Source: CAZECE01 sp964510525 (lineage in GTDB: Bacteria; Pseudomonadota; Gammaproteobacteria; Pseudomonadales; JANQJO01). Taken from it: a stretch of DNA of 64,000 bases. Below are positions 25,905 to 34,620 of this stretch, in pieces. The notes below the pieces were generated by a model. The model saw only the letters and a list, made by a program, of their open reading frames with translations, was not told the origin of the DNA and made no database searches. The translations under genes and the position numbers were made by a program. The DNA is taken from positions 62,001 to 126,000 of the forward strand of contig CAZECE010000042.1 of NCBI GenBank assembly GCA_964510525.1, read 5' to 3'. How positions within the stretch are numbered: the stretch's first letter is position 1; each line of letters begins with the position of its first letter.

Positions 25905-27389
25905 TTAATCGTGTGAGCCGGTTTTAAGCGATTCATTACTCGCATGAGGTAGGACAAAGAAAAAACCACTGCCTCCAGTGTCGAGATGGCGGTAACCAAT
26001 TTTCCCGTTATGGGCATCTATGATGTTTTTGCAGATCGCTAAGCCCAATCCTGTTGAGGATTCGCCGGCGGTGGTTTGGCTGCCTAGGGTTTGGTAGGCC
26101 CCAAATAAGTTTTTTTCTTGCGCCTCAGGGATGCCAGTTCCTTGATCATTGATGTCGACTCGAATGTGTTTTTCTGAACAGGTCAGTAAGATGTCTATCG
26201 TCGATTTTGAGGGTGAGTATTTGAGCGCATTACTCAAGAGGTTATCCAAAACGCGACCCATGTTATTGCTGTCACAGAGTATGGTGTCCGCTGCTTCGAA
26301 TTGAGCGTTCAAGCGAATGCTTTTTTCTTCTGCTTTGGCTTGGTAAAGCGTTAATCTTTGTTCAATGAGAGCTTGTAGGTTGGTGGGTTGAACGTTTTGT
26401 TTAAGGCTTCCACCATGCTCTATGGCTGTGGTATCGAGTAGATTGTCCACTAGATCAGAAAGATTGTTGGCTGCATCGACTAATGTATTGAGGTACTTGT
26501 CTCTTTTCGTGTCGTCATTGACGCCGTTAAGTAGAATGCCTGCCAGGCCTGTGATGCCGCTAAGAGGGCTGCGAATGTCATGGGCGGCGGTGCCTAACGT
26601 TAAGTTGATCAGCTCCCGTGCTTGTTGGTGTTCTTGGACAACGTCTAAAAACTCGATGTTTTGATTGATGCGACAATGAAACTCTTCTGGCTGGAAGGGT
26701 TTTACTAGAAAATCGTTGGCGCCACTTTTAATAAAGTTAGGTGACATGTTGCGTCCACTGCTGCTGGAGACGCCAATGATGGCCATCTTTTCTTTGCTGT
26801 AGTTTTCACGAAATTTTTCCGTCAGTTCAAGGCCAGACATGTCTTCCATATTGCAATCGACTAATGCGATGCGAATATCGGGGTTTTCAGCTAAGGTGTC
26901 GATCGCTTCTGAACCAGAGCTTGCTTTTAAGATTTGAAAACGCTGCACGGCGAGTAAGCGTTGCATTTCCATGCGAGCCGTGGCCGAGTCATCTGTGATG
27001 AGAATTTTAACGTCCGAGTTTTTATAGAGTCGATGTACCAACGAGGCGACGTATTCTAGGTTGTGCTGACCGTCTTTTTGTACGTAGTCGGCGACGTTCA
27101 TTTGCAGCATGTCTTCGCGCAAGGCTTCGTTTATCTTTCCGGTGAGCACGATTGGGGAGATGTTTGGGTAATGATCGATGATTAAATTAACCGCTTCCCC
27201 TTTGGTCGCGTCTGGCAAATTGATGTCTATGGTGGCACAAAAGAACTGGTCGCTGTTGCTTTCGAGGATATCAACGGCTTCTTGAAGACTGTAAGCAGGT
27301 ACGCACTCAACGTCAAACACCGATTGAATCTCCATCATCAGCATTTTGCTGAATGTTAGAGAGTCTTCAATTATCAACACCTTATCCAT
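25905..27389 (-). CDS. Double-receiver hybrid sensor histidine kinase
   Basis: This 494-residue soluble protein runs receiver-receiver-HisKA-HATPase. Receiver 1 has phospho-Asp in TIDINLPD (about 54) and receiver 2 in LVDCNMED (about 175), each followed by its Lys segment (VQKDG, LVKPFQ). The H-box is AAHDIRSPLSGI (about 270), N-box NLLSNALKYSP, then DQGTGIPE and TGLGLAICKNI. No membrane segment or input domain is present, so the receivers act as inputs. The kinase looks catalytically complete. Partners are not evident; the receiver-HATPase protein at 34621-35535 is a separate unit. Confidence 0.9.
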   Translation of the reverse strand: MDKVLIIEDSLTFSKMLMMEIQSVFDVECVPAYSLQEAVDILESNSDQFFCATIDINLPDATKGEAVNLIIDHYPNISPIVLTGKINEALREDMLQMNVADYVQKDGQHNLEYVASLVHRLYKNSDVKILITDDSATARMEMQRLLAVQRFQILKASSGSEAIDTLAENPDIRIALVDCNMEDMSGLELTEKFRENYSKEKMAIIGVSSSSGRNMSPNFIKSGANDFLVKPFQPEEFHCRINQNIEFLDVVQEHQQARELINLTLGTAAHDIRSPLSGITGLAGILLNGVNDDTKRDKYLNTLVDAANNLSDLVDNLLDTTAIEHGGSLKQNVQPTNLQALIEQRLTLYQAKAEEKSIRLNAQFEAADTILCDSNNMGRVLDNLLSNALKYSPSKSTIDILLTCSEKHIRVDINDQGTGIPEAQEKNLFGAYQTLGSQTTAGESSTGLGLAICKNIIDAHNGKIGYRHLDTGGSGFFFVLPHASNESLKTGSHD

Positions 27390-27494
27390 AGAACCAGTTC
27401 ACTGAGCGTTTGTTTATTTAGTGGGTACAAACTTTATTTTAGAAGAGCTCGTCAGTAATAGGGCAGAATCAAGTGATTTATTTTAAGCAGGTGC

Positions 27495-27581
27495 CTATAA
27501 CGTTGGTTCTATAAAGCGGATGCTATAACTTTGATCCTATAGTTTTATTTTGATTCTATAGTTTTGATTCTAAGCGGTTGG
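27495..27581. repeat. About six tandem repeats of 14 bp at the 3' end of the M48 peptidase gene
   Basis: Units begin CTATA at 27495, 27509, 27523, 27537 (with a 5-bp insertion) and 27556, with a degenerate CTAAG unit at 27570. The stop codon of the peptidase gene (27556-27558) lies inside a unit, so the repeats may have supplied or shifted the gene end. Confidence 0.75.
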
Positions 27582-28296
27582 CACGGTCTTGAGGATTGGG
27601 GTGGGATGACAGTAAGCCACCGCCTTGGTTGCCAAGCTTGCGCAGTGCGCTGACCGCTGCAGCGGGGTTGGTTTGATGATTGCGAATGAAGTTCAAGCCG
27701 TAATCATCGGCTTGCCTTTCTTCGTGTTGAGAAAATTGAGCGCTGATCAATTGTGCTGAAAACTCACCAATGGCCGATTGGGCGATAGCGCCTGGTTTAC
27801 CACCTAATGCGGCAACCCCTTTTCGAGCGGCTGATGTCGTATAGGTTACTTGGGCCGCGCGCTTACTGTGGCCCTCAATCACATGGCCAATTTCATGCCC
27901 TATTACGAAAAACAATTCATCATCGGTGAGCTTATCCATTAACCCTGAGTACACTCTTATGGTGCCATTGGGTAGGGCGAAGGCGTTGACATCCCCTTTT
28001 AAGTACACACGAAAATCAAATTGAATGCCCGAAATATTTTGGTGGGGAGCAATAAGGCGTGCTAAACGTTGGTGATAAGGGTTGTTTTCTGGTGCTAGGG
28101 TGTGCTTGCTGTCAAGGTTGTCCGCTGTTTGTTGGCTGAGTTGACGGATTTGGCCATCGCTTAGGGTCACGGCTTGAATAACGTCTACGGCGGCTGATGT
28201 GGCGAGCTGCGAGTTGAATGTTTCGCAGCCAGCAAGAAAGAGGGTCATCAGCGTGAGTAATATAAATTGGTACTTTTTTTGGATCTGAACAAACAT
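27556..28296 (-). CDS. M48-family metallopeptidase lipoprotein
   Basis: This periplasmic zinc protease of the YcaL/LoiP kind has a signal peptide ending in lipobox LAGC (Cys at about residue 24), catalytic HEIGHVIEGH (HExxH), a downstream ligand Glu in EERQADDYG, and the terminal SHPNPQDRANRL motif. Its likely job is outer-membrane protein quality control (family knowledge). I choose the ATG at 28296 because GAGG lies six bases before it; ATG 28308 lacks one. Short tandem repeats overlap its stop codon. Confidence 0.9.
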   Translation of the reverse strand: MFVQIQKKYQFILLTLMTLFLAGCETFNSQLATSAAVDVIQAVTLSDGQIRQLSQQTADNLDSKHTLAPENNPYHQRLARLIAPHQNISGIQFDFRVYLKGDVNAFALPNGTIRVYSGLMDKLTDDELFFVIGHEIGHVIEGHSKRAAQVTYTTSAARKGVAALGGKPGAIAQSAIGEFSAQLISAQFSQHEERQADDYGLNFIRNHQTNPAAAVSALRKLGNQGGGLLSSHPNPQDRANRLESKL

Positions 28297-28477
28297 TGAG
28301 AGCCTCATGAATTGTTAAGTGGGAATTGGATTTTTCAATTGTTTGGAGATTAACACGATTGACTTTCTTACAGAACTCCTCAAGGCTTTTAGGTGCTGTT
28401 AAAGTGCACAGATAGTTGATATATTCTCGCGCTCGAAATAATAAGCAAACACACAGAAAATATGTTACGGCGATAAG

Positions 28478-30739
28478 ATGACTCCTTCTCCCCAGCGTTC
28501 TTTAACTTCCCGTGCGAACCTACCTTGTTCACTGACTTCACCTGACTCAGAACAAGCCAAACAACAGCACTTCCCTAATAGCAGGTTCTGTAATGGAGAT
28601 GCTCATGATGAAATGAGGCACCCTTCTTTAAATGAAGGTTTTATTTCTTCAGCAACTGAATCAGTCAGTCAATTATTCGAGGATTTAAATAGAGAATCGG
28701 TTAGAAGCAGTTTGATGCAAGAAATAGACTTTATTGCAAAAAAAAAACCAAAAGAGCGAGAGCAGTTTTTTTTAGACTGCCTTGATTTAGTCGAATGGTT
28801 TAGAAAGTTAGAGGGTGTTAAAAAAAATCAAATTACCGATAAAAAAATTCAGTGGGCACTCAATCATGGATTAGGGCTTGGATTGTTACAGCAGAGTCCT
28901 TTTGAGGTGCAGGATATAGATCAAAAATTTGTAGATTCTTTGCTTCAGCGCATTCCTAATTTGGCATTTTGCCCTTTGATAAATGATGGGCGTTGTTTAT
29001 TAGAGAAGCATATTGATCACTTGAACTCAAGTACGATTCAAATACTGAAGGAAGTTGCAACTGAAATTATTTATGAAGGGCCTGATAGAGCGCTTTTGAA
29101 TCAAACGCTGAGGATGTTTAATAAATTTAAATTGGTAATTGATTTATCAAAAGTAATAGTAAATCGGCAGACATTTTTTAATCTTTATAATTTTTTATAT
29201 GAACCGGTTTTGGCAATCAATATTCGGTATTTAGGTGAGCATGGGGCGACGACATGTTTTGAGCTGCTTGCATCCAGCCTTGACTTGATGTGTCTAAAGC
29301 CTGAGTTAGATGTTTCGAAGCATAACCTAATTGAATTTGCATTTAACTCGTCACTGTCATTAGAACTGTTTGAGGAAATGTTTCGTAATGTGCCGCCAGA
29401 TTTGAAAAGTGAAGTGGCTCTAAATGTGATCACTAAATGTTTAGATTCAGAAAATGATCTTCCAGTTATTCAACAAAAAAGGGAATACTTAATAAATGAG
29501 TCTTTAAAGCATGCAGGCGTTAAGATGTCTGCTGCTGATACTATGCTGGCAGAGGCTGTGTCAGTTGAAGAGTTAACGGAATTTTCATTAGCCGATGAAA
29601 TTGCTCAAGCTGATAAGGCAGCGAGTGACTTAATAGAACAAGAAAGTTTGCTTTACGAAATTCGGCAAGAATTTTTAGATAACTTTAATCAAATAATCAA
29701 GATTCCATTTATGGTTGAAAATTGGAGAGCTGTTAAGAAAGAGCTTCAAAAATTTTCTGATGGTGTGGGGTTGAATTTAAATTTAGAGGCTGTCCGTTTA
29801 GAAAAAATGCAAGGGTCTTCTAAGTCTGGCGGTAAAAAATCAAATTTGAAAAAAATTAATCGACAAGTCGCTAAAATAAAAGGCTCAGTTGAATCTTTTA
29901 TTAAAAATCAGCTTAATCATTCTCATGTGGATAGCATGAATGTCTTATTTGAAGCACTTAAAAGTACGGATCAAAAACAAAGAGCTTGGAAGCTACTTTC
30001 TGAAAAAAATGAAAAACTTTTGAGTCATAGCTCTGTTATTGACAGTGGTTCTGCTCAAGAAATTGAAGAAAAAAATATGGCTGTTTCAGGGGATGATGTT
30101 GAGGGTGATGCCATGTCTAACAGCTTTAGTGAAGAGTACATAAACCCTATTAAGCTTGATGGGGTTGTGAAGCACGATGTTATCTCTTTAGGTGAAGCAA
30201 AAATTGTGCATAAAGACTTGAAACCTGAAAATATTAGAGACTTGGTTGTTGAATTAAAGAAGTATGATTTTGATTGTTCAAACCATAATATTAAAGAAAT
30301 GCGTGAATCCTTTGATAAAGCATTGATCTTTTATCAGCAACAAAATGATCTTCATCTGATGTACCGAATGTTTGAAGAAAATGGTCTGTCAAATAAATTG
30401 GTTCGTGACCTTTTAAATATGGCAACTTACATAAAGCCCTATTCAAATGAGCTGGATTTTGAATTCGATTCTGATACGAAGTCAGAATCCTTTGGCGTTG
30501 ATGATAAGTTTAGGCAATATTTAAACCTATGTGGTTTTGACTCTTTAGCTTTATGGATGAAGTCAGTTGAAGATCGAAATCAAATGTATGATTTAAAATG
30601 GTTCTTAAAGCAGAACTTTCCAGAATATAACGATTCAGCGATTATATGCCTTCTTAATACGGTCGATTCACGGCTAACCGAAGGGAATAGAAAAGATGCT
30701 AAACGCTATTTGAATCTAAAGTTTAACGTAACAAAATAA
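28478..30739 (+). CDS. Large AT-rich orphan protein, function unknown
   Basis: I do not recognise this 753-residue protein. There is no signal peptide, membrane helix or catalytic motif visible. The first 60 residues are low-complexity; the rest is highly charged and mostly helical, with Lys/Glu-rich stretches. A basic Ser/Gly/Lys patch (SSKSGGKKSNLKKINRQ) lies near residue 455. The coding sequence is clearly more AT-rich than its neighbours (lines sampled are about one third GC), and has many A and T runs, consistent with acquired DNA. The start has no strong ribosome site. It is flanked by genes on the opposite strand, so it is transcribed alone. Confidence 0.7.
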   Translation: MTPSPQRSLTSRANLPCSLTSPDSEQAKQQHFPNSRFCNGDAHDEMRHPSLNEGFISSATESVSQLFEDLNRESVRSSLMQEIDFIAKKKPKEREQFFLDCLDLVEWFRKLEGVKKNQITDKKIQWALNHGLGLGLLQQSPFEVQDIDQKFVDSLLQRIPNLAFCPLINDGRCLLEKHIDHLNSSTIQILKEVATEIIYEGPDRALLNQTLRMFNKFKLVIDLSKVIVNRQTFFNLYNFLYEPVLAINIRYLGEHGATTCFELLASSLDLMCLKPELDVSKHNLIEFAFNSSLSLELFEEMFRNVPPDLKSEVALNVITKCLDSENDLPVIQQKREYLINESLKHAGVKMSAADTMLAEAVSVEELTEFSLADEIAQADKAASDLIEQESLLYEIRQEFLDNFNQIIKIPFMVENWRAVKKELQKFSDGVGLNLNLEAVRLEKMQGSSKSGGKKSNLKKINRQVAKIKGSVESFIKNQLNHSHVDSMNVLFEALKSTDQKQRAWKLLSEKNEKLLSHSSVIDSGSAQEIEEKNMAVSGDDVEGDAMSNSFSEEYINPIKLDGVVKHDVISLGEAKIVHKDLKPENIRDLVVELKKYDFDCSNHNIKEMRESFDKALIFYQQQNDLHLMYRMFEENGLSNKLVRDLLNMATYIKPYSNELDFEFDSDTKSESFGVDDKFRQYLNLCGFDSLALWMKSVEDRNQMYDLKWFLKQNFPEYNDSAIICLLNTVDSRLTEGNRKDAKRYLNLKFNVTK

Positions 30740-30807
30740 CGAATATTATTTAACGGACGCTTAGCGCTTTTTTAAGAATATATTTGTAGACACCTCTATG
30801 CTACAAG

Positions 30808-31512
30808 TTACCTTGAAGAAAGAGAGTGCTGTGTATTGCTGTTAGGTTTCAAGGTGTTGCGTTGAAGGTCGTAGGTGTCTAAGCGAATACCATTGTTTTC
30901 AAAATGACGTTTGATGCCCCAATAAAGTGTTGCTATTTTTGGAAAAAAAGAGGTCGTCATTTGTCGCTCTATTTGGTTTTGCAGGGCGCCATCAAAGTGG
31001 GAATTCCTAAAGGCTTGTTGCGTACAATGCGCTAAGCCCAATGGTAGAAAAGGAAGGCTGGACTGGTTGAACTGGGCGCCTGGGTAAATTTGTTTTAGGC
31101 CGCTGCATAAAGTTTTTATTAGGCTGGCTTGCTCTTCGCTGAACGTGCGGATGAACTGCTTTTCATTGATTTCGTTGTCCAGCTGCTCAGGTTCTACTAG
31201 GCTTAATGTATTCATGTTAAAAGAATGCGCACTTGCCTGTTGGAGTTGAAATTCCTGGATGACTTGCTCCCAAGCAATAAAAAATTCTTTAACAAACATT
31301 GATGATTGGTTGCGCAGGCACTTTAGGTGCTTGGTTTTGATGATGCTTTTTTCATCTATGCCTCGTTTAAACTGCTGTTCCAAGTCTGCATAGGTTTGCT
31401 CAAGGAGCGCTTTCAATGCGAGGCCAGTTTTTTGTTTGCTGTAATCGCAAATGTTTTTGATTCGTTTAAGGTTCAGATAGTTGGCGTTATTTTGAGTCGG
31501 TCTTGCTTGCAT
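30808..31512 (-). CDS. Short DUF1631-like protein
   Basis: This 234-residue helical cytoplasmic protein has NMNTLSLVEPEQLDNEI followed by helices and FLPLGLAHCTQQAF, which recall the N-terminal part of DUF1631 (PF07793) proteins of Pseudomonas. Full family members are several hundred residues longer, so this is a stand-alone domain or a remnant. The C-terminus is Asn/Ser-rich. It is convergent with the AT-rich orphan and divergent from the lipoprotein trio. Function unknown. Confidence 0.55.
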   Translation of the reverse strand: MQARPTQNNANYLNLKRIKNICDYSKQKTGLALKALLEQTYADLEQQFKRGIDEKSIIKTKHLKCLRNQSSMFVKEFFIAWEQVIQEFQLQQASAHSFNMNTLSLVEPEQLDNEINEKQFIRTFSEEQASLIKTLCSGLKQIYPGAQFNQSSLPFLPLGLAHCTQQAFRNSHFDGALQNQIERQMTTSFFPKIATLYWGIKRHFENNGIRLDTYDLQRNTLKPNSNTQHSLSSR

Positions 31513-31728
31513 GGCGTTTAAGTACTCTACTCTATGTTGATGTTCGTTCTTTGGTCCGTCGTCATTTTATTCTTTCAAGGTTTCTATTCCTTTTAGATTA
31601 AAGAATAGGCGTATTTTGAGCGGTTGATTTGGGTATCAGGATAAATTTGGTGTGTTGTGAGTTAGGTCTCGTTTTAGGCACGCAGTATTTCGTTTAAAAT
31701 AATGTTGGTTTGATTGGAGGAGTAAGAG

Positions 31729-32394
31729 ATGTTTCGTAACCTACTGTTTTGGGCGTTTTTTAGTTTAAGCTTGCTTGGATGTCAGGCAACTGAGTCACAT
31801 CGAGCACTCACGCCGCAAACGGTTTCAGATAACAGTTCGCCTTATGCTGGGCCTCGGGTGTCTTTGGTGGTGGCCAATTTCCAAAATCGCTCCAGCTATA
31901 ACAGAGGGTTGTTTTCTGATGGCGGCGATCGTTTGGGCAGTCAAGCTAAGACCATTTTGAAAACCCATTTGCAAATGACGAAACGCTTTACCGTTGTTGA
32001 TCGAGATAACTTAGGTGAAATCGCGCGAGAGGCGGGCCTTCGAGGGGAGTCTCAGCAACTCATCGGAGCCACAGTGGCGTTGACCGGCGATGTGACTGAG
32101 TTTGGTCGTAAAGAGGTGGGTGATCAGCAGTTGTTTGGTATTTTAGGCTCTGGCCGAAAACAAATTGCTTATGCAAAAGTGGCTTTAAATGTGGTTGATG
32201 TTCGCACCTCTGAGATTATTTATTCGGTTCAAGGGGCGGGAGAGTATGAGTTAAAAAATCGGGAAGTGGTGGGGTTTGGAACGACTGCTGGCTATGATGC
32301 TACGTTAAATGGCAAGGTGCTTAATTTGGCCCTGACCCAAGCCGTTGAGCAGCTGGTAGAAGGTTTAGATCAAAACGCATGGTCTGCACGCTAG
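31729..32394 (+). CDS. CsgG/HfaB-family lipoprotein
   Basis: This 221-residue outer-membrane lipoprotein has a signal peptide with lipobox LLGC (Cys about 18) and a CsgG-like core: VSLVVANFQNRSSYNRG, RFTVVDRDNLGEIARE, and AYAKVALNVVDVRTSEIIYSVQGAGEY. It is not necessarily a curli pore. It heads a three-gene set with DUF4810 and GNA1162-type lipoproteins, a grouping seen in other gammaproteobacteria and Neisseria (family knowledge). GGAGGAG precedes the ATG. Confidence 0.88.
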   Translation: MFRNLLFWAFFSLSLLGCQATESHRALTPQTVSDNSSPYAGPRVSLVVANFQNRSSYNRGLFSDGGDRLGSQAKTILKTHLQMTKRFTVVDRDNLGEIAREAGLRGESQQLIGATVALTGDVTEFGRKEVGDQQLFGILGSGRKQIAYAKVALNVVDVRTSEIIYSVQGAGEYELKNREVVGFGTTAGYDATLNGKVLNLALTQAVEQLVEGLDQNAWSAR

Positions 32395-32414
32395 TTTGTT
32401 TTGCGAACTCTTTT

Positions 32415-32813
32415 ATGTCCCGTTTTATGAGCACTGAGCCCATTTTCTGGAGTCGTACTGCTGTCGTGTTGTTTGCGATAATTTTACTATTGCCGGCTTG
32501 TGCGCATCAGCCTTCATTGTATTCATGGGGCAGCTATGAGTACTTGGTGTATGCGACCTATGCTAAGCCGGGTGATGCGGATCCGGGTAGGCAGGTGGCA
32601 ACCTTGTCTCAAGAAATCGCAGCGATTGAATCCAGTGACCGGCAAGTGCCACCTGGGGTGTATGCTCATTTGGGGTATCAGTATTTTTTGCTGGGTAATG
32701 TGACGGCTGGCTTAGAGGCTTTTGCGGCTGAAAAGGCGTTGTACCCAGAATCCAAGCACTTTATCGAAGGTATGGAAAAACGCTTTGCGAGTCAGCATGT
32801 TCCCATTCAATAA
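32415..32813 (+). CDS. DUF4810 lipoprotein
   Basis: This small lipoprotein has lipobox LLPAC, then SLYSWGSYEYLVY and a TPR-like GVYAHLGYQYFLLGNVTAGLEAFAAEKALYP segment typical of DUF4810. The frame opens at 32379 inside the CsgG gene; I place the start at 32415 so the signal peptide has normal length (32427 also possible). It overlaps the next gene by 17 bp. It probably forms a complex with its two neighbours. Confidence 0.8.
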   Translation: MSRFMSTEPIFWSRTAVVLFAIILLLPACAHQPSLYSWGSYEYLVYATYAKPGDADPGRQVATLSQEIAAIESSDRQVPPGVYAHLGYQYFLLGNVTAGLEAFAAEKALYPESKHFIEGMEKRFASQHVPIQ

Positions 32814-33477
32814 GTTTATTCATGGTTTTCAGGCCGTCAGTGTTGCTTGGGGTTTGCTGCTGTTGGTGGGCTGCGCTAACGTGCCTCTGAGTTATGATTT
32901 TTCTGCTTTTCGGGCGCATATGCCCAGGTCTATTTTAGTGTTGCCGCCTACCAATGATTCTGTTGAGGTGTTGGCACCCTATACCTATTTGTCTACAGTG
33001 AGCCGCCCTTTGGCCGAGGCGGGGTATTATGTTTTCCCCGTGGTGGTGGTGGATCAGTTATTTAAAGAAAATGGGTTGCCCACGCCTTATGAGATGCACG
33101 AGGTGTCGTTAGACAAAATAGATGAAGTGCTTGGGGCGGATGCCGTGCTTTATATCCACATCAGTGAGTTTGGGCAAAAGTATGCGGTGCTCTCGTCGAA
33201 TACGACCGTGAAAGCTCAAGCGACGTTAGTGGATGTTAGAACCGGGCAAGAACTTTGGGTTGGCAGTGCTCATGCGGTGGAGCAGTCTGGTGATGGAGGT
33301 GGTGGGCTGTTAGGGATGGTTATTGCCTCGGCTGTTGAGCAAGTGTTGGATTCAATGACTGATCGTGTTGTTGATGTGGCCAGAGTGGCCAATCGTCAGA
33401 TGTTCTCTCACCGAACCCGAGGAGTTTTATTAGGCCCCTTGCGTCCGGATCATGAGGTGGACGCTCGAGGGCGTTAA
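32797..33477 (+). CDS. GNA1162/DUF799 lipoprotein
   Basis: This 226-residue lipoprotein has lipobox LLLVGC and a GNA1162-like core (RSILVLPPTNDSVEVLAPYTYLSTVSRPLAEAGYYVFPV, VDQLFKENGLPTPYEMH, ADAVLYIHISEFGQKY), resembling the CsgG anticodon-binding-like fold. The frame extends upstream to 32722, but ATG 32797 gives a proper signal peptide and overlaps the DUF4810 stop by 17 bp. It is the third member of the trio; a joint envelope role is inferred. Confidence 0.85.
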   Translation: MFPFNKFIHGFQAVSVAWGLLLLVGCANVPLSYDFSAFRAHMPRSILVLPPTNDSVEVLAPYTYLSTVSRPLAEAGYYVFPVVVVDQLFKENGLPTPYEMHEVSLDKIDEVLGADAVLYIHISEFGQKYAVLSSNTTVKAQATLVDVRTGQELWVGSAHAVEQSGDGGGGLLGMVIASAVEQVLDSMTDRVVDVARVANRQMFSHRTRGVLLGPLRPDHEVDARGR

Positions 33478-33560
33478 CATGTCTGTGTAACAGTGATAAC
33501 AAATAGAAGGTTTTATTTACTTTTATTGACGAAAACCTCTTTTAACCTTTGAAAAAGTTG

Positions 33561-33589
33561 TTGACGGGGCGTTGGGGTTTTTTTACTAT
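33561..33589 (+). promoter_or_regulatory. Strong promoter of the cold-shock gene
   Basis: TTGACG (33561-33566) and TACTAT (33584-33589) are separated by exactly 17 bp. Transcription would start near 33596, leaving a leader of about 150 nt before the ATG, as in cold-shock genes whose leader acts as a thermosensor. Confidence 0.7.
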
Positions 33590-33743
33590 TTCCCATGCTT
33601 GGAACTGTCCATTATTTGCGCAAACTGTTTCGATGTCCTGCCTGCAGTACCTCGTTTTTGTCATCCACGAGTAATAGCATCACTTCAAGCAAATTTGGCC
33701 CTTAATCGGGCTTGTAGTGTTAATGAGTACATAGGATATTGTT

Positions 33744-33962
33744 ATGTCTGAAGATCAAAATAAAGGTAAAGGCACAGTTAAATGGTTCAACGAATCAAAA
33801 GGCTTTGGCTTTATCGAACAGGAGTCTGGTCCCGATGTGTTTGCACACTTCAGTGCTATCAAAGGAACCGGCTTCAAAACCTTGGTTGAAGGTCAAAAGG
33901 TAGAATTTACTGTGACCCAAGGCCAAAAAGGACCTCAAGCAGAAGACATCGAAGTGGTTTAA
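33744..33962 (+). CDS. Cold-shock domain protein (CspA family)
   Basis: This 72-residue single-stranded nucleic-acid chaperone has RNP1 KGFGFIEQ (about 20-27) and RNP2 VFAHFSAI (about 36-43), ending with the typical [10 protein letters not shown]. It has a clear promoter and a long untranslated leader upstream, and a strong hairpin terminator downstream at 34067-34100. It is transcribed alone. Confidence 0.95.
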   Translation: MSEDQNKGKGTVKWFNESKGFGFIEQESGPDVFAHFSAIKGTGFKTLVEGQKVEFTVTQGQKGPQAEDIEVV

Positions 33963-34066
33963 GCTTTTTTTACTGCTATCGTCTTTTTCTAGGCAATCGC
34001 CTGTAATGGTTTAATTTATACAAAGATTTAAGCCATATAACTGTTAAGGGCGTTTGCTTGGATTAC

Positions 34067-34100
34067 AAAAAAGGCAGCTGTAACCGGCTGCCTTTTTTTG
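34067..34100. terminator. Rho-independent terminator after the cold-shock gene
   Basis: AAGGCAGC (34071-34078) and GCTGCCTT (34087-34094) form a GC-rich stem with an 8-base loop, flanked by an A-run upstream and a T-run downstream, so it can work in both directions. Confidence 0.9.
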
Positions 34101-34171
34101 TTTTTGTTGAATAATAATGTTTTAATGAACGACACTTTCGCTTATAAATGGATCAGCTGAGGGGTTGTTTC

Positions 34172-34615
34172 ATGGAAGATCATATTGTTGCTTCAGCCAC
34201 ACGATTGAGATTGCGTTCCGTTAGGTACTTACCCAGTTTCCTAATACAAATTAAACGCGTTCAAATGCAAATTGAGTCGGCTTACGGCAATTTGGGTTAT
34301 GAGTTAAAACGAACTGAAAACCTCACGTTTTGGACTAAAAGTTTGTGGTTAAACAGTGAAGTGCTAAAAGCGTTTCATCGTTCTGGAACGCATCAGCAGG
34401 GTAAGCCCAGTTTAAAAGTTTGGTGTGATGAAGCGGTACATGGGCACTGGTCTTATCAAAAGACGGGGTTGCCGAGATGGGAAGACGTTGAGCGTCAGTT
34501 GAAATTATCGGGGCGTTTTATCCCGCTTGATCAGCCTTCTGATGCCCATCAGTTGGGGCAGATACCGGATCAGAAGTGGAGTTTTTTAGACAACTTGAAT
34601 ACGGATGCGCAATAA
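34172..34615 (+). CDS. DUF3291/monooxygenase-like small protein
   Basis: This 147-residue alpha/beta protein has LPSFLIQIKRVQMQ, LTFWTKSLWLNSEVLKAFHRSGTHQQ and a C-terminal WSYQKTGLPRWEDVERQL, a pattern like DUF3291 or spheroidene-monooxygenase-like dimeric barrels. The frame opens at 34148, but GAGGGG lies seven bases before the ATG at 34172. The substrate is unknown and the family match is moderate. It is convergent with the receiver-HATPase gene, five bases between stops. Confidence 0.5.
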   Translation: MEDHIVASATRLRLRSVRYLPSFLIQIKRVQMQIESAYGNLGYELKRTENLTFWTKSLWLNSEVLKAFHRSGTHQQGKPSLKVWCDEAVHGHWSYQKTGLPRWEDVERQLKLSGRFIPLDQPSDAHQLGQIPDQKWSFLDNLNTDAQ

Positions 34616-34620
34616 ATCGT

